Shown: positions 1 through 8,659 of the stretch, piece by piece
How the letters are laid out: each line of letters begins with the position of its first letter
Position numbering within the stretch: position 1 is the first letter of the stretch
Origin: Methylophilus glucosoxydans
GTDB lineage: Bacteria; Pseudomonadota; Gammaproteobacteria; Burkholderiales; Methylophilaceae
Assembly (NCBI RefSeq): GCF_042676145.1
Contig: NZ_JBHTJW010000004.1
Location: forward strand, 1 to 64,000
DNA length: 64,000 nucleotides
Reading direction: 5' to 3'
Notes under the pieces: generated by a model
The model's input: the letters and a program-made list of their open reading frames with translations, nothing else
What the model was told of the DNA's origin: nothing
Database searches by the model: none
Made by a program: the position numbers and the translations under genes

Positions 1-734
1 AGCGTACCTGACTTTACATTGACGGTACCAGAGTTGTTGAAAGCGGTATTAATGCTTGTTTGTTTGCCGGAAGCATCTTGCACAAAGGTACCAGCGTTGT
101 TGAAGGTGTTGTCTGATGACCAATAGTTCTGAATGGTGTTGTCATAAACATTTGCACCATTGTCACGGACATCGCCCTTACTGGTGAATGTGCCGTTGTT
201 ATTGATGACACTTGCTTTACTCACATTGAGCGCAGCACTTTGAAAAGCAGTATTGCCGTTCAGGTTTAGTGTGCGACCAGACTCATCGTTACCTAAATGT
301 TGATAAGAGTAGTTATTACCATCGCCGATGGTTGCATTGCCGCTGACAGTTGTGGTGCCATTGCCTTTTTGAGTCGAGCCATAGCCAAACCAGTTGAGCA
401 CTGTGGTCAACAAACTACCACTACCACCGATGGTGCCGCCTGTGTGATTAATCCCCAAAACAGTGTGGCTTATATCAAGGTTAACAAACCCATTATTTAT
501 CTCGGCAATATCATTCAAGCCTGGAATGATATTGTTTAAGCCATCACTCCAGCTGCTTTCTGTAAACCAGTCATTTGTGCTGCCATCCCAAACAATCGTT
601 GCAGCATTTGCTGGAGCAGAGAGTGTCATGACTGCTGCTGCGATTGGTGCAAGTTTGAATAAGCTTTTTTTGTGCGATGAATTGAATGCTATTTGTTTGG
701 CCGACGAATTACCTGGCCTGCGGTTGCTGGACAT
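1..734 (-). CDS. Large secreted surface protein, N-terminal part only (cut by window edge)
   Basis: The frame is open from the ATG at 734 to the first base of the window, giving at least 244 residues. GAGAGGAG lies just upstream of the start. The first ~25 residues are basic and Ser/Asn-rich, followed by a hydrophobic stretch ending APANA|A, so this reads as an extended Sec signal peptide with cleavage near residue 45. The mature part starts with TIVWDG and WFTESSWSDG, then Asn/Gly/Thr/Ser-rich short beta-strand repeats including FNNAGTF and FNNSGTV about 20 residues apart. This is the texture of autotransporter passenger or beta-helix adhesin proteins and of some PEP-CTERM surface proteins. 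The C-terminus, which would tell these apart, is outside the window. The role is inferred to be cell-surface or extracellular; no enzymatic motif is visible. Confidence 0.75.
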   Translation of the reverse strand, partial: MSSNRRPGNSSAKQIAFNSSHKKSLFKLAPIAAAVMTLSAPANAATIVWDGSTNDWFTESSWSDGLNNIIPGLNDIAEINNGFVNLDISHTVLGINHTGGTIGGSGSLLTTVLNWFGYGSTQKGNGTTTVSGNATIGDGNNYSYQHLGNDESGRTLNLNGNTAFQSAALNVSKASVINNNGTFTSKGDVRDNGANVYDNTIQNYWSSDNTFNNAGTFVQDASGKQTSINTAFNNSGTVNVKSGT

Positions 735-1158
735 AAAAACTCCTCTCAAGATTTAGGCGATTTGGTCAGCCTGTTTTATAAAATTTTTTCAGTGGCAAAA
801 AATTTATACAGGTGTTAATCCCTGATATTTTTCTGTGAGTATCTATTGGAGAGGTATGGGTGTCTATTCCATAAATATGGAATAACTGGCAGATTTTTAA
901 GTCACGAAAGATGGTTTTTTTATTGGTGACTTGGTTTAAGTGTTTGTAATCAAAACAAGTTCTTAAATTATCAACAAAAACTGGAAATGTGATTTTTTTA
1001 TGACATGCGGCACTGGAGCTTCATTTTAGGTAACGATCTGCGACAGGCGTATGAGCTTTTTGTGGACCTAAGGATAGACATTTTATAGATTTAAACCAAA
1101 AAGGCCGTTTACCGGCCTTTTATTTTAGCTGTATGGTTCACAGACTAGGCAAGCCAGA
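735..1158. other. AT-rich intergenic region
   Basis: About 420 bases without a credible gene. The left part must carry the promoter of the leftward surface-protein gene, but no clear -35/-10 pair stands out. The right end holds the hairpin at 1099-1126. Nothing else recognised. Confidence 0.5.
1094..1126 (-). terminator. Rho-independent terminator, probably bidirectional
   Basis: Nine-base arms AAAAGGCCG and CGGCCTTTT (1099-1107 and 1113-1121) enclose a 5-base loop. T-rich tracts lie on both sides. It is placed to end the leftward transcript of the small exported protein gene whose stop is at 1159. Confidence 0.8.
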
Positions 1159-1413
1159 TCAGGCAAGCATGGTCTCCGAGTCCGAGCTGTCAGCTTGATC
1201 ATCATCGTTGCTAGCTATTTTGGCTGTCATGTTGCGATACGTATTTTCGCAGGCATCAAACGTCAAGACGCATGGCACCACGGCATGCGAGAAGGGAAGG
1301 CCTGCAGGCGCAATCTCATGCGATAACGTCCAGTGACCTGTAGTTGCATTGGCCGCAACACTTGCCAACATGAGCACATTGCAAGCGAACATATTTTTAA
1401 ATACTGATTTCAT
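1159..1413 (-). CDS. Small exported protein of unknown function
   Basis: 84 residues. An N-terminal signal peptide is clear: a basic start MKSVFKNMF, a hydrophobic core and the cleavage site ANA|TTG near residue 23. The mature protein is about 61 residues with two cysteines (VPCVLTFDAC) that could form a disulfide, and an acidic Asp/Ser tail (residues 69-81). AAGGGGTGA precedes the ATG at good spacing, and the hairpin at 1099-1126 follows the stop, so it is probably a single-gene transcript. I do not recognise a family. It should be periplasmic or secreted. Confidence 0.65.
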   Translation of the reverse strand: MKSVFKNMFACNVLMLASVAANATTGHWTLSHEIAPAGLPFSHAVVPCVLTFDACENTYRNMTAKIASNDDDQADSSDSETMLA

Positions 1414-1572
1414 CCGTCACCCCTTTATTTATTTTGAAATCAGACTGTAGCAAAGGGTGGCAAGTCATTTAAATAGCCCTTTGAGGCCAATGCTTGAAGC
1501 GTCGCCGTGCGTGAACAATCAAGGTGTCACTGCGTAGTGTTCAGCAGGGGTATCCGAACGCTCCAAGTAAGC

Positions 1573-2235
1573 TCACTTCCAGGTGACTACCTGCGCCATG
1601 GCCCGGCGTGTTTTCGCTTTGGGTGCATGTTTGCGGTAACCAAAGGCGACCATATAGGCCAGTCCATATTCTTGCAGGTTTACGCCAAACTGCTCTGCCA
1701 GCAAGGTCTCGGTTTCTTGTTGTTTAAAGCCTTCAATCGGGCAACTGTCTATGCCACGCATGGCGGCGACGGTCATCATGTTGGCCAGCGCGATGTAGCA
1801 TTGTTTGCTGGCCCAGTCGAACAGTTTGCGCTCGTCTGTGAGGCCAAAGTCAGACTGTTGAAACTGTTTGTAAAAGCCCAGTCGCATGTTGGCGATGTCG
1901 TCCGGATGGTGCTGCACTTCACGCATGAATTGCGGCAGGTAGGGGCTGTCTGCGTCCAGAAAGGGAGATTTCATGGCCAGACACAATACAAAGTGGCTGG
2001 CGGTATCCAGCTTGAGCGGCGCGCCCCAGGCATGCTGCTTCAGGCTTTCGCGTAGGGTTTTATCTTGCACCACAATAAAATGCCAGGGCTCAAAGCCGAA
2101 TGAGCTGGGTGAGAGGCGGGCGGCTTCCAGGATCAATTCAAATTCTTCTGCAGGAATCTGTTTGCTGGCATCAAATTCTTTACAGGCATGGCGGAATTGA
2201 AATGCATCGAGAATCGCTTGTGTATCTATCATCAT
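1573..2235 (-). CDS. NAD(P)H-dependent nitroreductase family protein (NfsB-like)
   Basis: 220 residues, the usual length for the FMN-dependent nitroreductase fold. The N-terminal FRHACKEFD segment corresponds to the family RRSxRxF phosphate-binding motif of FMN, SPSSFGFEPWHFIVV matches the conserved SPSxxNxQPW block, and the C-terminal AYMVAFGYRKHAPKAKTRR is the family FGYR...K.R ending. Such flavoproteins reduce nitro compounds, quinones or flavins with NAD(P)H in the cytosol; the physiological substrate here cannot be told. The gene starts 8 bases after the stop of the upstream helicase gene, so it is probably the last gene of the helicase-nuclease operon, although the functional link is unclear. 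Confidence 0.88.
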   Translation of the reverse strand: MMIDTQAILDAFQFRHACKEFDASKQIPAEEFELILEAARLSPSSFGFEPWHFIVVQDKTLRESLKQHAWGAPLKLDTASHFVLCLAMKSPFLDADSPYLPQFMREVQHHPDDIANMRLGFYKQFQQSDFGLTDERKLFDWASKQCYIALANMMTVAAMRGIDSCPIEGFKQQETETLLAEQFGVNLQEYGLAYMVAFGYRKHAPKAKTRRAMAQVVTWK

Positions 2236-2242
2236 CTGTCCT

Positions 2243-5200
2243 TCAAATAATCTCCACAGGCACGAGTTTGCCTGCGCTTAAAAATAAAATAGCCGTTTTC
2301 ACCGGCAAGCCTTCGGCCGCAAACAGCTGGGCATAGGCAGCTAATTGTGGCTTGAACGTGGCTGCCAGGCTGGGTAAATCGTCACTTGCTGTGACGGGGG
2401 CCGATTTGTAATCGACAATCCAGCGTACACCCTCAGCAACAAAAGTACGGTCTATGACTTTTTTATTGGCGGCAAGTTGCTCCATCGCTAGCTCAGAGGC
2501 TGCTTGCGGATGGTCAGCAAGCACCCAGCGGCCATCCGCTGATTGCAGCGTGGTGGTGAGCAGCGTCGCCACTTGCTGGCTGGCTGGCACGGCCTCCGCT
2601 TCAGCATAACCTTGCTGCGAAAACCAGCGTTGCATGGCTGCCAGCAATTCCTGGCAACCCGTGCTGCCGTGGGCTTGCCAGGCAGCCAGGCCTTGCTCGG
2701 CAATCAGTTGCAGGTAAAGGTGGGCGAGGGTGCCGATATCGGCCTCCAGGCTGCTGACGGTGCTGTCTGCGTGGGCCGTGGCATCATAAGCGCGCGCGAG
2801 ATCGTTGCTGGGTTGCAAGAGGGCGGGACTGGTGGCTTGCGGCAAGCGGATCAGCTTGGGCACAAACTGCCGGATATCGGCCTGCTGGCTTTGTTGCGGG
2901 TAGCGGACCACGATATCTTGTTCGCGATTGAAATGCGTACTCACGGCTGGCCACAGCAGCTGTAAAAACGTATTTTTACGGGGTTGCGCGTCACCATTTT
3001 TATCCGGTTTGGCAATGCCGAGCAGATGCAACTGGCGCTCGGCCCTGGTTGCAGCCACATACAGCACGCGGGCGTCTTCATAGGCCGCACGGGTTTTGTC
3101 GAGGTCATTCAGGTAATCGTAGGGCGTGACACCGGTGTACTGTCGCTTGAGGGCTGTGGGTACAAAGGGTGCCGCGACCAGTGCGACGTCACCATCGGCT
3201 GTCGTGACTTCTTCCCAAATCACCAGCTTGGCGTCATCGGGCGGGTTGCTGCCATCCAGGCCCGGCAGAATGACCGTGTCAAACTCCAGACCCTTGGATT
3301 TGTGGATGGTCATGAATTGCAAGCGGTCATCGGCTTTGGCATCGGGGGCCGCATACAGTTTTTTCACATCTTCGGCCAGGCTTTGCGGGCTGAACTGGCC
3401 GTGTTGCTCGAGCGCGGCAATGCGGGCAAAAAACGCCTGCACATCTTGCACATCGTTTTCGTTCCATAAGCAGTGTGCGCCGCCCAGCCTCAACCAGGTG
3501 TTGTGCACCCAGCGGCTGGTGGCGGTGCGGGACCGCCATTGCAAGGCCGTTTGCATGACCTCACGCACATGGCGGGCGCGGGTCTGGCCATCTGCACTCA
3601 GGCGTGCCATCACTTGTTCATCTTCGAGCAGACTCATGACGCTGCGTTGCCCGTCCTGGCCGATTAAGGCATGCAGATCGGCCAGCGTCAGTCCGCACCA
3701 GGGTGCGCGCAGCAAGGCCAGCCAATGCACGCGATCAGCCCGCTGGTGCAGGGCGTAGGTGAGCGTCAGCAGGTCTTGCACAATCTGGCGGTTTGCCAGC
3801 TCTTCAATCTCCACCGCCTGAAAGCTCAACTCGGCATGGTTGCGCCGCATTTCTGTGACCAGCGCATGCAAGTGCTTTCGTGCACGCACCAGCACGGCAA
3901 TGGTGGCATCTGGCTGTTCGGCGCGTGTTTGCTGGATAATGCGGATAATCTGTTCGGCTTCGAGTCGGCGCAGATCTGCCGGTTCTTCCTCTTCATGTTC
4001 GCTGACTGGCTGGATCAGCGGATGCACAAACACCCCCTCACCAGGCAGAGACGGGCGCGTGGCGACAAAAGGCCGGTAAGCAATCGCGCCTTGCTGCGGG
4101 GCATCCTCAGACGGCAGCATGCCTTTAAAGGTCTGGTTGATCCATTCGACCACGGCCGGGCACGAGCGGTTATTGCGCCACAGTTTGAGCGGGGTCAGCG
4201 CGATGTCACCGATGCCGAATTCGGCCGCATTCAAAAACAGGCCGACATTGGCTTTGCGGAAGCGGTAAATCGACTGCATGGGGTCGCCCACGGTAAACAG
4301 GGTACGGCCATCGCCCGCTTGCCAGCCGCGCGTCAGCGCCTTGAGCAGGTCGATCTGCATCGGGCTGGTATCCTGAAACTCATCGACCAGCAGATGCTGT
4401 ATGCGGTAGTCCAGCCGCATGGCCAGCTCGCTTGCTTCGCCGCCTTCTACCAACGCTTGCAAGGCGCGCTGGGCGATCTCGACAAAGTCGACTTCGTTTT
4501 GCGCCTGAAAGTGCAACCAGAGCTGGGCCGCGGCAATATTCAATAGCTGGCTCAAGTCTGCAATCAGCGCCTCGTCACGGGCATTGGGGTCTGGCAGCAT
4601 GCGGATGCGCGCCAGGCTGCGTTCTGCGCGGCGATCTTGTGCCAGGCCGTCCAGAATCTCGGTCAAGGCCTCCTTGTAAGGCTTGGCTTCGTCGGTGGCA
4701 GGCAGTCCCATGTTTTTATCCAGCCGTTTGCGCAGCCCCCCCGTGCCGGTCAATAACAACTCGGCCAGCGCGCGCCAGTTCGGCAAATCAGCCAGGCGAG
4801 GTTGCAAAGCCACTTGCCAATCGCGTAGCTGAGCGATGGCGTGCGTGTCTGGGAGTTGACTGCCGGCATAGCGCGCAATGGGCATCAGCGCCTGTTGCAA
4901 ACGGGCGGGCAGATGCTGGTGAATCTGCGCCAGCTCACCTTCAATTAAATGCACCAGTGCCAGTTGCCCAGACAGTGTGTGCCCGGTCTGGCTGTGATGC
5001 AGCCATTGTTCGCGTTTGGCCAGCATGGACATGAGTAGGGCTTCCAGCCGGGTTTGATCATTATCCATATAGCGCAACACTCGCCGCACCGGTTCGCCCA
5101 GCACAGGCTCATCCATGCTTTGCAGCGCCAGCCCGGCGGCTTCGCGGTAGTAACTCCACGCATCTTCTGTCACCGCCGGTTGCGTGCCAAAGCGGCTCAG

Positions 5201-5644
5201 CAACGGCATTTGCCGTGCCAGGTTGGCACATAACGAGTCTATGGTGTAAATCCGCAAGCGGGCCGGACTTTGCAGCAATTGCCAGTTGAGCGCGGCCGAG
5301 CGCTGCAAGGCTTGCTGGCCCAGTGCAAACGTGATTTTCTTGTGTGCGGCTTCGGGTGCCACGCCACTGGCCGCCAGCAACAGGCTATCCAGAATCCGTA
5401 CGCGCATCTCCGAAGCGGCCTTGTTGGTAAAGGTGATGGCGATAATTTCTTCGGGGGCTTGTACGGTTTGCAGCAACTTGAGAAAACGCTGGGTCAGTAA
5501 CTCGGTTTTGCCCGCGCCCGCCGGGGCCTCGACAATAAATGACTCCAGCGCCAGCGCGCGTTCACGGTTGGCGGCATCCAGTGTCAGCGCCTCTGACAAA
5601 ACGGTCTCTGCTGTCATCGTTGATGGTGTTTCTGAGTGCATCAT
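2243..5644 (-). CDS. UvrD/RecB-type helicase with C-terminal nuclease-like domain (AddA-like)
   Basis: 1133 residues. Superfamily 1A helicase motifs are in order: Walker A EAPAGAGKTELL (Lys46), the motif II box LLVDEFQDTSPMQ, motif III VGDPMQSIYRFR, and motif V MTIHKSKGLEFDTVILPGL. Near the C-terminus DRTFVAEGVRWIVDYKSA resembles the D...(D/E)xK core of RecB-type nucleases. The ATG overlaps the stop of the upstream nuclease gene in an ATGA, so the two proteins are translationally coupled and should act as one complex. By analogy with AddAB/RexAB it resects double-strand breaks for recombination. I use 'AddA-like' because the betaproteobacterial pair is divergent from the Firmicutes enzymes and no Chi specificity can be read from sequence. 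Confidence 0.88.
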   Translation of the reverse strand: MMHSETPSTMTAETVLSEALTLDAANRERALALESFIVEAPAGAGKTELLTQRFLKLLQTVQAPEEIIAITFTNKAASEMRVRILDSLLLAASGVAPEAAHKKITFALGQQALQRSAALNWQLLQSPARLRIYTIDSLCANLARQMPLLSRFGTQPAVTEDAWSYYREAAGLALQSMDEPVLGEPVRRVLRYMDNDQTRLEALLMSMLAKREQWLHHSQTGHTLSGQLALVHLIEGELAQIHQHLPARLQQALMPIARYAGSQLPDTHAIAQLRDWQVALQPRLADLPNWRALAELLLTGTGGLRKRLDKNMGLPATDEAKPYKEALTEILDGLAQDRRAERSLARIRMLPDPNARDEALIADLSQLLNIAAAQLWLHFQAQNEVDFVEIAQRALQALVEGGEASELAMRLDYRIQHLLVDEFQDTSPMQIDLLKALTRGWQAGDGRTLFTVGDPMQSIYRFRKANVGLFLNAAEFGIGDIALTPLKLWRNNRSCPAVVEWINQTFKGMLPSEDAPQQGAIAYRPFVATRPSLPGEGVFVHPLIQPVSEHEEEEPADLRRLEAEQIIRIIQQTRAEQPDATIAVLVRARKHLHALVTEMRRNHAELSFQAVEIEELANRQIVQDLLTLTYALHQRADRVHWLALLRAPWCGLTLADLHALIGQDGQRSVMSLLEDEQVMARLSADGQTRARHVREVMQTALQWRSRTATSRWVHNTWLRLGGAHCLWNENDVQDVQAFFARIAALEQHGQFSPQSLAEDVKKLYAAPDAKADDRLQFMTIHKSKGLEFDTVILPGLDGSNPPDDAKLVIWEEVTTADGDVALVAAPFVPTALKRQYTGVTPYDYLNDLDKTRAAYEDARVLYVAATRAERQLHLLGIAKPDKNGDAQPRKNTFLQLLWPAVSTHFNREQDIVVRYPQQSQQADIRQFVPKLIRLPQATSPALLQPSNDLARAYDATAHADSTVSSLEADIGTLAHLYLQLIAEQGLAAWQAHGSTGCQELLAAMQRWFSQQGYAEAEAVPASQQVATLLTTTLQSADGRWVLADHPQAASELAMEQLAANKKVIDRTFVAEGVRWIVDYKSAPVTASDDLPSLAATFKPQLAAYAQLFAAEGLPVKTAILFLSAGKLVPVEII

Positions 5645-8412
5645 GCGGCACCTTTTGATTTCAAGTGCGCCGATTGCAAGAGGCCAGATTGCAAGTGCTC
5701 AAACTGCAATTGCCGCTCTGGCAATCTAAGCAAAGGCAACACATCGCAATAATCCAGATCCTGCTCCGCCTCAAACAGCACCGCCGCCTCGCCCGCCTTG
5801 AGGGATTGCGCAGTTAACGTGATTTGCGTGCGCCAGTGCTGCAGAATCGACGGCCAGTCGGGAAAGTCTGCCGGGTCAAACAGTTTGTTTTTTTCGTGAT
5901 TAAACGCTTTGACGCCAGGCACAATATCTTCTTCGGCGGCGATGCCGGCAAAGCCACCATCCGTGAGCCGCAGCTTGCCAAAGCAGACCGCCGCAATCTC
6001 GGCGTCTTGCAAAATAAAGGCCGCATAAATGGGCAGTTGTGGTTCGGTGATTTTATCGCTGGCCCAGTTTTTGGTGTCAGGCATGCTGCCAGTTTTGTAA
6101 TCAATCACCACCAGGCGGCCATCTGCTAGCGTATCCACGCGGTCTATCACCAGTTTGACCTGGATACCTTCAATCAGCGGCTTAAAGGTTTTTTCAACCA
6201 GTGACACGGTAAACGGTTGCATGCGCTCGCGCTCGACTTGCAGCAGCCAGGTCAGGGCGAGTTTGCTCAGGCGCTCGGCTTCGAGCTGGCAAAACACCTC
6301 TGTAAATGGCTGCGAAAACTCGGTATTGAATTCGGCCATGACTTGTGCGGCAAGGGCGTCCAGCTGACTTTTCAATTCCTCTTCAGCACAGCTTTGCCAG
6401 TCCTCGCGCGGTTGTTGCCAAAATGCCGCCATCACGCGGTGGATGAGGTCGCCGCGCTGCATGACATCCAGCCCGTTATGCGGCGTCTCCAGTTTGCGGG
6501 CTTTAAGCCGGTATTGGTAAAACGCCCACGCCGGGCAAATCGCCTGCGCACGCAGCAGGCCAGTGCCGCCACTGACGTGTTCGCCTTCTTGCACGGGCGG
6601 GGCCTGATGGTCGTCTAACCATTGCCAGTGCTCGGGCTGGCTGGTGGCCAGGGTTTCCGCCAGCGTGGCGACCCCGGCACTGGCAGCGACTTCGGCAATG
6701 TCTTGAATCAGCGGGCTCATGCGCAACAGGCGGTCACCTTCTTTTTGCGCATAAGAAAAAATGACCCGGTGCGCCGTGCCCAGCAGGCGCTGGTGAATCT
6801 GGCTGGCAAAGGCGATTTGCACCTCACTGCTGGCATTGGGCGTGCCTGCCTGCCGTTGCAGCTCGGCCGGGATCAGGGCGTTGGTGCGCGACAGCGGGGG
6901 CCACACATGGTCGTTCATGCCCATCACCCACACCCCGTCCAGCGGCTGGGCACTGGCTTCCAGCATGCCCATGACGGTGAGGTTGGGCTGGCGCACGGTT
7001 TGCGGTTGAAAAATCTGTGCCTGACATAATTGTGTCAGCCGCTGGATGGCTGTAATGGCCGGGATGGGGCCCAGCCAGGCATCCAGCGCACCGAGTTGCA
7101 CCATGACCTTGTAAAACGATTGCTGGCACTGGTATTCATGGCTGGAAAGGCTGCGCTCGCCTGGCCAATGGCTGGCGGTGAGCAGTGCCGTCAGGCTCTT
7201 GGCCCAGGCCGAAGGCAGTTGTTTGGCAGGTAGCTGTCTGGCCGTGGTCAGCAAGGCGTTGAGGTCTTGTAATAGCGCCGGACTATGAATCGCATGCTCA
7301 TCTTGCTGCTTGCGGGTAATAAACCGCGCAAAGGTCGTGGCCTTGACTTGCAAGGGCAACTGGCGGCGCATTTCGGCGTCCAGCGCGGCGCGCGCATCGG
7401 CTTCAAATAGGGCTTGTGACCAATACACATCCGCCAGCAGCGCTGACAGCTCGGTTTGTGCCAGCGGCGTGTGTTGAAAAGCCAGCCGCAACAGGGTTAA
7501 GGCGGTATTCACCAGCGGCCAGCGCGTTAACGGCGTGCCCAGCGAAAACTCATAACAGCGGAGGATTTCGGCATGCGCAGGATGCAAGGCCTCAGGATGA
7601 AAGGTGTCATCCAGCAGATTGGCCAGTGTGTCGCGCACAGCTTCCAGGTCTGGCACCACGATGGCCAGCCTGGCCTGTTTGTGGGTGCTGAGTGTCTGCT
7701 TGGCCCAATGCACGGCAGCGCGCATTTCGTCCAGGCTCTCAGCAAAGGCCATGCGCTGCACCTGCTGCGCGGTGATGCGATGTTCAAAGGGCTCTACGGT
7801 CACACCTGCGGCTTGCAAACGGTCGATCAGACGCTGCAAATGCGGATTGATGCGGTCAAACCCGGCCAGGGCAATGCGCTCGGGCAACGGTAGCAAGCCC
7901 TGTTGCAGTTGTGCCAATTGCCAGGCTTGGTAACGCACGCCCTCAAGATAGCCACTTTGCTTGCACAGCATCTGAAATTGCTGGCGCCACTGCATGAACT
8001 GGCGGGTCTCCTCACTGGCTGCGTCCATATCCAGGCTGATATTCCACTCAATCAGGTAGCGGTTCGCCTCCATCGCCGCGCTGGCGAGGCCGTTAGTGTT
8101 CAATAAATCGAGGTGGTCATGCTGGCGCAGACAATGCTGAATCGCTTGCTCCCACAGCAGCGCCTCTTGCGTGGAGGAGAGCATGCCCGCCGGGGCATCC
8201 GCCACGGCAATGCGGCCACATAAAATGGCTTGCTCAGTGAGCTGGTGCAGCCAGTCTTGCAGCGGAAACACCTGCGGTGCCTGCCATTGCAACAGCCCTT
8301 GCTGCGGGTAGCTGGACGATAACCATTGCCGGATACCTTGCGCCAGACGCGCGGAGGCGCAGAGGATGGTCGCCGCTGGCGTGGGTGAAGGAGGGAGAGA
8401 AGCGCTAGGCAT
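5641..8412 (-). CDS. PD-(D/E)XK nuclease DNA-repair protein (AddB-like partner)
   Basis: 923 residues from the ATG at 8412; a TTG at 8436 in frame would add eight residues, and neither has a strong ribosome-binding site. The long N-terminal part (about 1-600) resembles an inactivated helicase, as in AddB; I see no Walker A. The C-terminal nuclease is recognisable from RGDLIHRVMAAFW (RecB-type GxxxH block) and the catalytic core LVIDRVD...LVVIDYKTG. The family is usually annotated 'probable DNA repair protein' in betaproteobacteria and is always beside a UvrD-like helicase. Here the downstream helicase overlaps by four bases. Role: double-strand break processing with that helicase. Confidence 0.85.
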   Translation of the reverse strand: MPSASLPPSPTPAATILCASARLAQGIRQWLSSSYPQQGLLQWQAPQVFPLQDWLHQLTEQAILCGRIAVADAPAGMLSSTQEALLWEQAIQHCLRQHDHLDLLNTNGLASAAMEANRYLIEWNISLDMDAASEETRQFMQWRQQFQMLCKQSGYLEGVRYQAWQLAQLQQGLLPLPERIALAGFDRINPHLQRLIDRLQAAGVTVEPFEHRITAQQVQRMAFAESLDEMRAAVHWAKQTLSTHKQARLAIVVPDLEAVRDTLANLLDDTFHPEALHPAHAEILRCYEFSLGTPLTRWPLVNTALTLLRLAFQHTPLAQTELSALLADVYWSQALFEADARAALDAEMRRQLPLQVKATTFARFITRKQQDEHAIHSPALLQDLNALLTTARQLPAKQLPSAWAKSLTALLTASHWPGERSLSSHEYQCQQSFYKVMVQLGALDAWLGPIPAITAIQRLTQLCQAQIFQPQTVRQPNLTVMGMLEASAQPLDGVWVMGMNDHVWPPLSRTNALIPAELQRQAGTPNASSEVQIAFASQIHQRLLGTAHRVIFSYAQKEGDRLLRMSPLIQDIAEVAASAGVATLAETLATSQPEHWQWLDDHQAPPVQEGEHVSGGTGLLRAQAICPAWAFYQYRLKARKLETPHNGLDVMQRGDLIHRVMAAFWQQPREDWQSCAEEELKSQLDALAAQVMAEFNTEFSQPFTEVFCQLEAERLSKLALTWLLQVERERMQPFTVSLVEKTFKPLIEGIQVKLVIDRVDTLADGRLVVIDYKTGSMPDTKNWASDKITEPQLPIYAAFILQDAEIAAVCFGKLRLTDGGFAGIAAEEDIVPGVKAFNHEKNKLFDPADFPDWPSILQHWRTQITLTAQSLKAGEAAVLFEAEQDLDYCDVLPLLRLPERQLQFEHLQSGLLQSAHLKSKGAA

Positions 8413-8554
8413 GTTCAGCAAAGTGTCATTAACCAACAGGTCATTTTATAAGATAATGTCCCTTTCGGGCACCTCTAATCAATCAACTTGCGTCGCGAGA
8501 TTGCGTTGCGCATAAAAAAGTTTTCCTCCCGTATCAACGATATGCGGCGACTGA

Positions 8555-8585
8555 ATTTTTTAATCGCGCCATTTTTTAATCGCGC
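8555..8585. repeat. Perfect 15-base tandem repeat upstream of the A2M gene
   Basis: ATTTTTTAATCGCGC occurs at 8555-8569 and again at 8571-8585, one base apart. It lies about 75 bases before the alpha-2-macroglobulin start, in the space where its promoter should be. It could be a regulator-binding pair or a simple slippage duplication. Confidence 0.8.
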
Positions 8586-8659
8586 TTAGTCTGGCTTGGC
8601 AATTTGAATGATGAGAGCTGCCCTTTCGTCCGCGTTTTTGCCATATTAAGGATCACGCT

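Noticed and set aside
1507..2055. Open frame of 182 codons on the plus strand over the nitroreductase gene
   Set aside because: Antisense to a gene with clear family motifs; no start signal.
3671..4546. Long open frame of 291 codons on the plus strand inside the helicase gene
   Set aside because: Antisense shadow of a GC-rich gene; no ribosome-binding site and composition unlike a protein, while the minus-strand frame has all helicase motifs.
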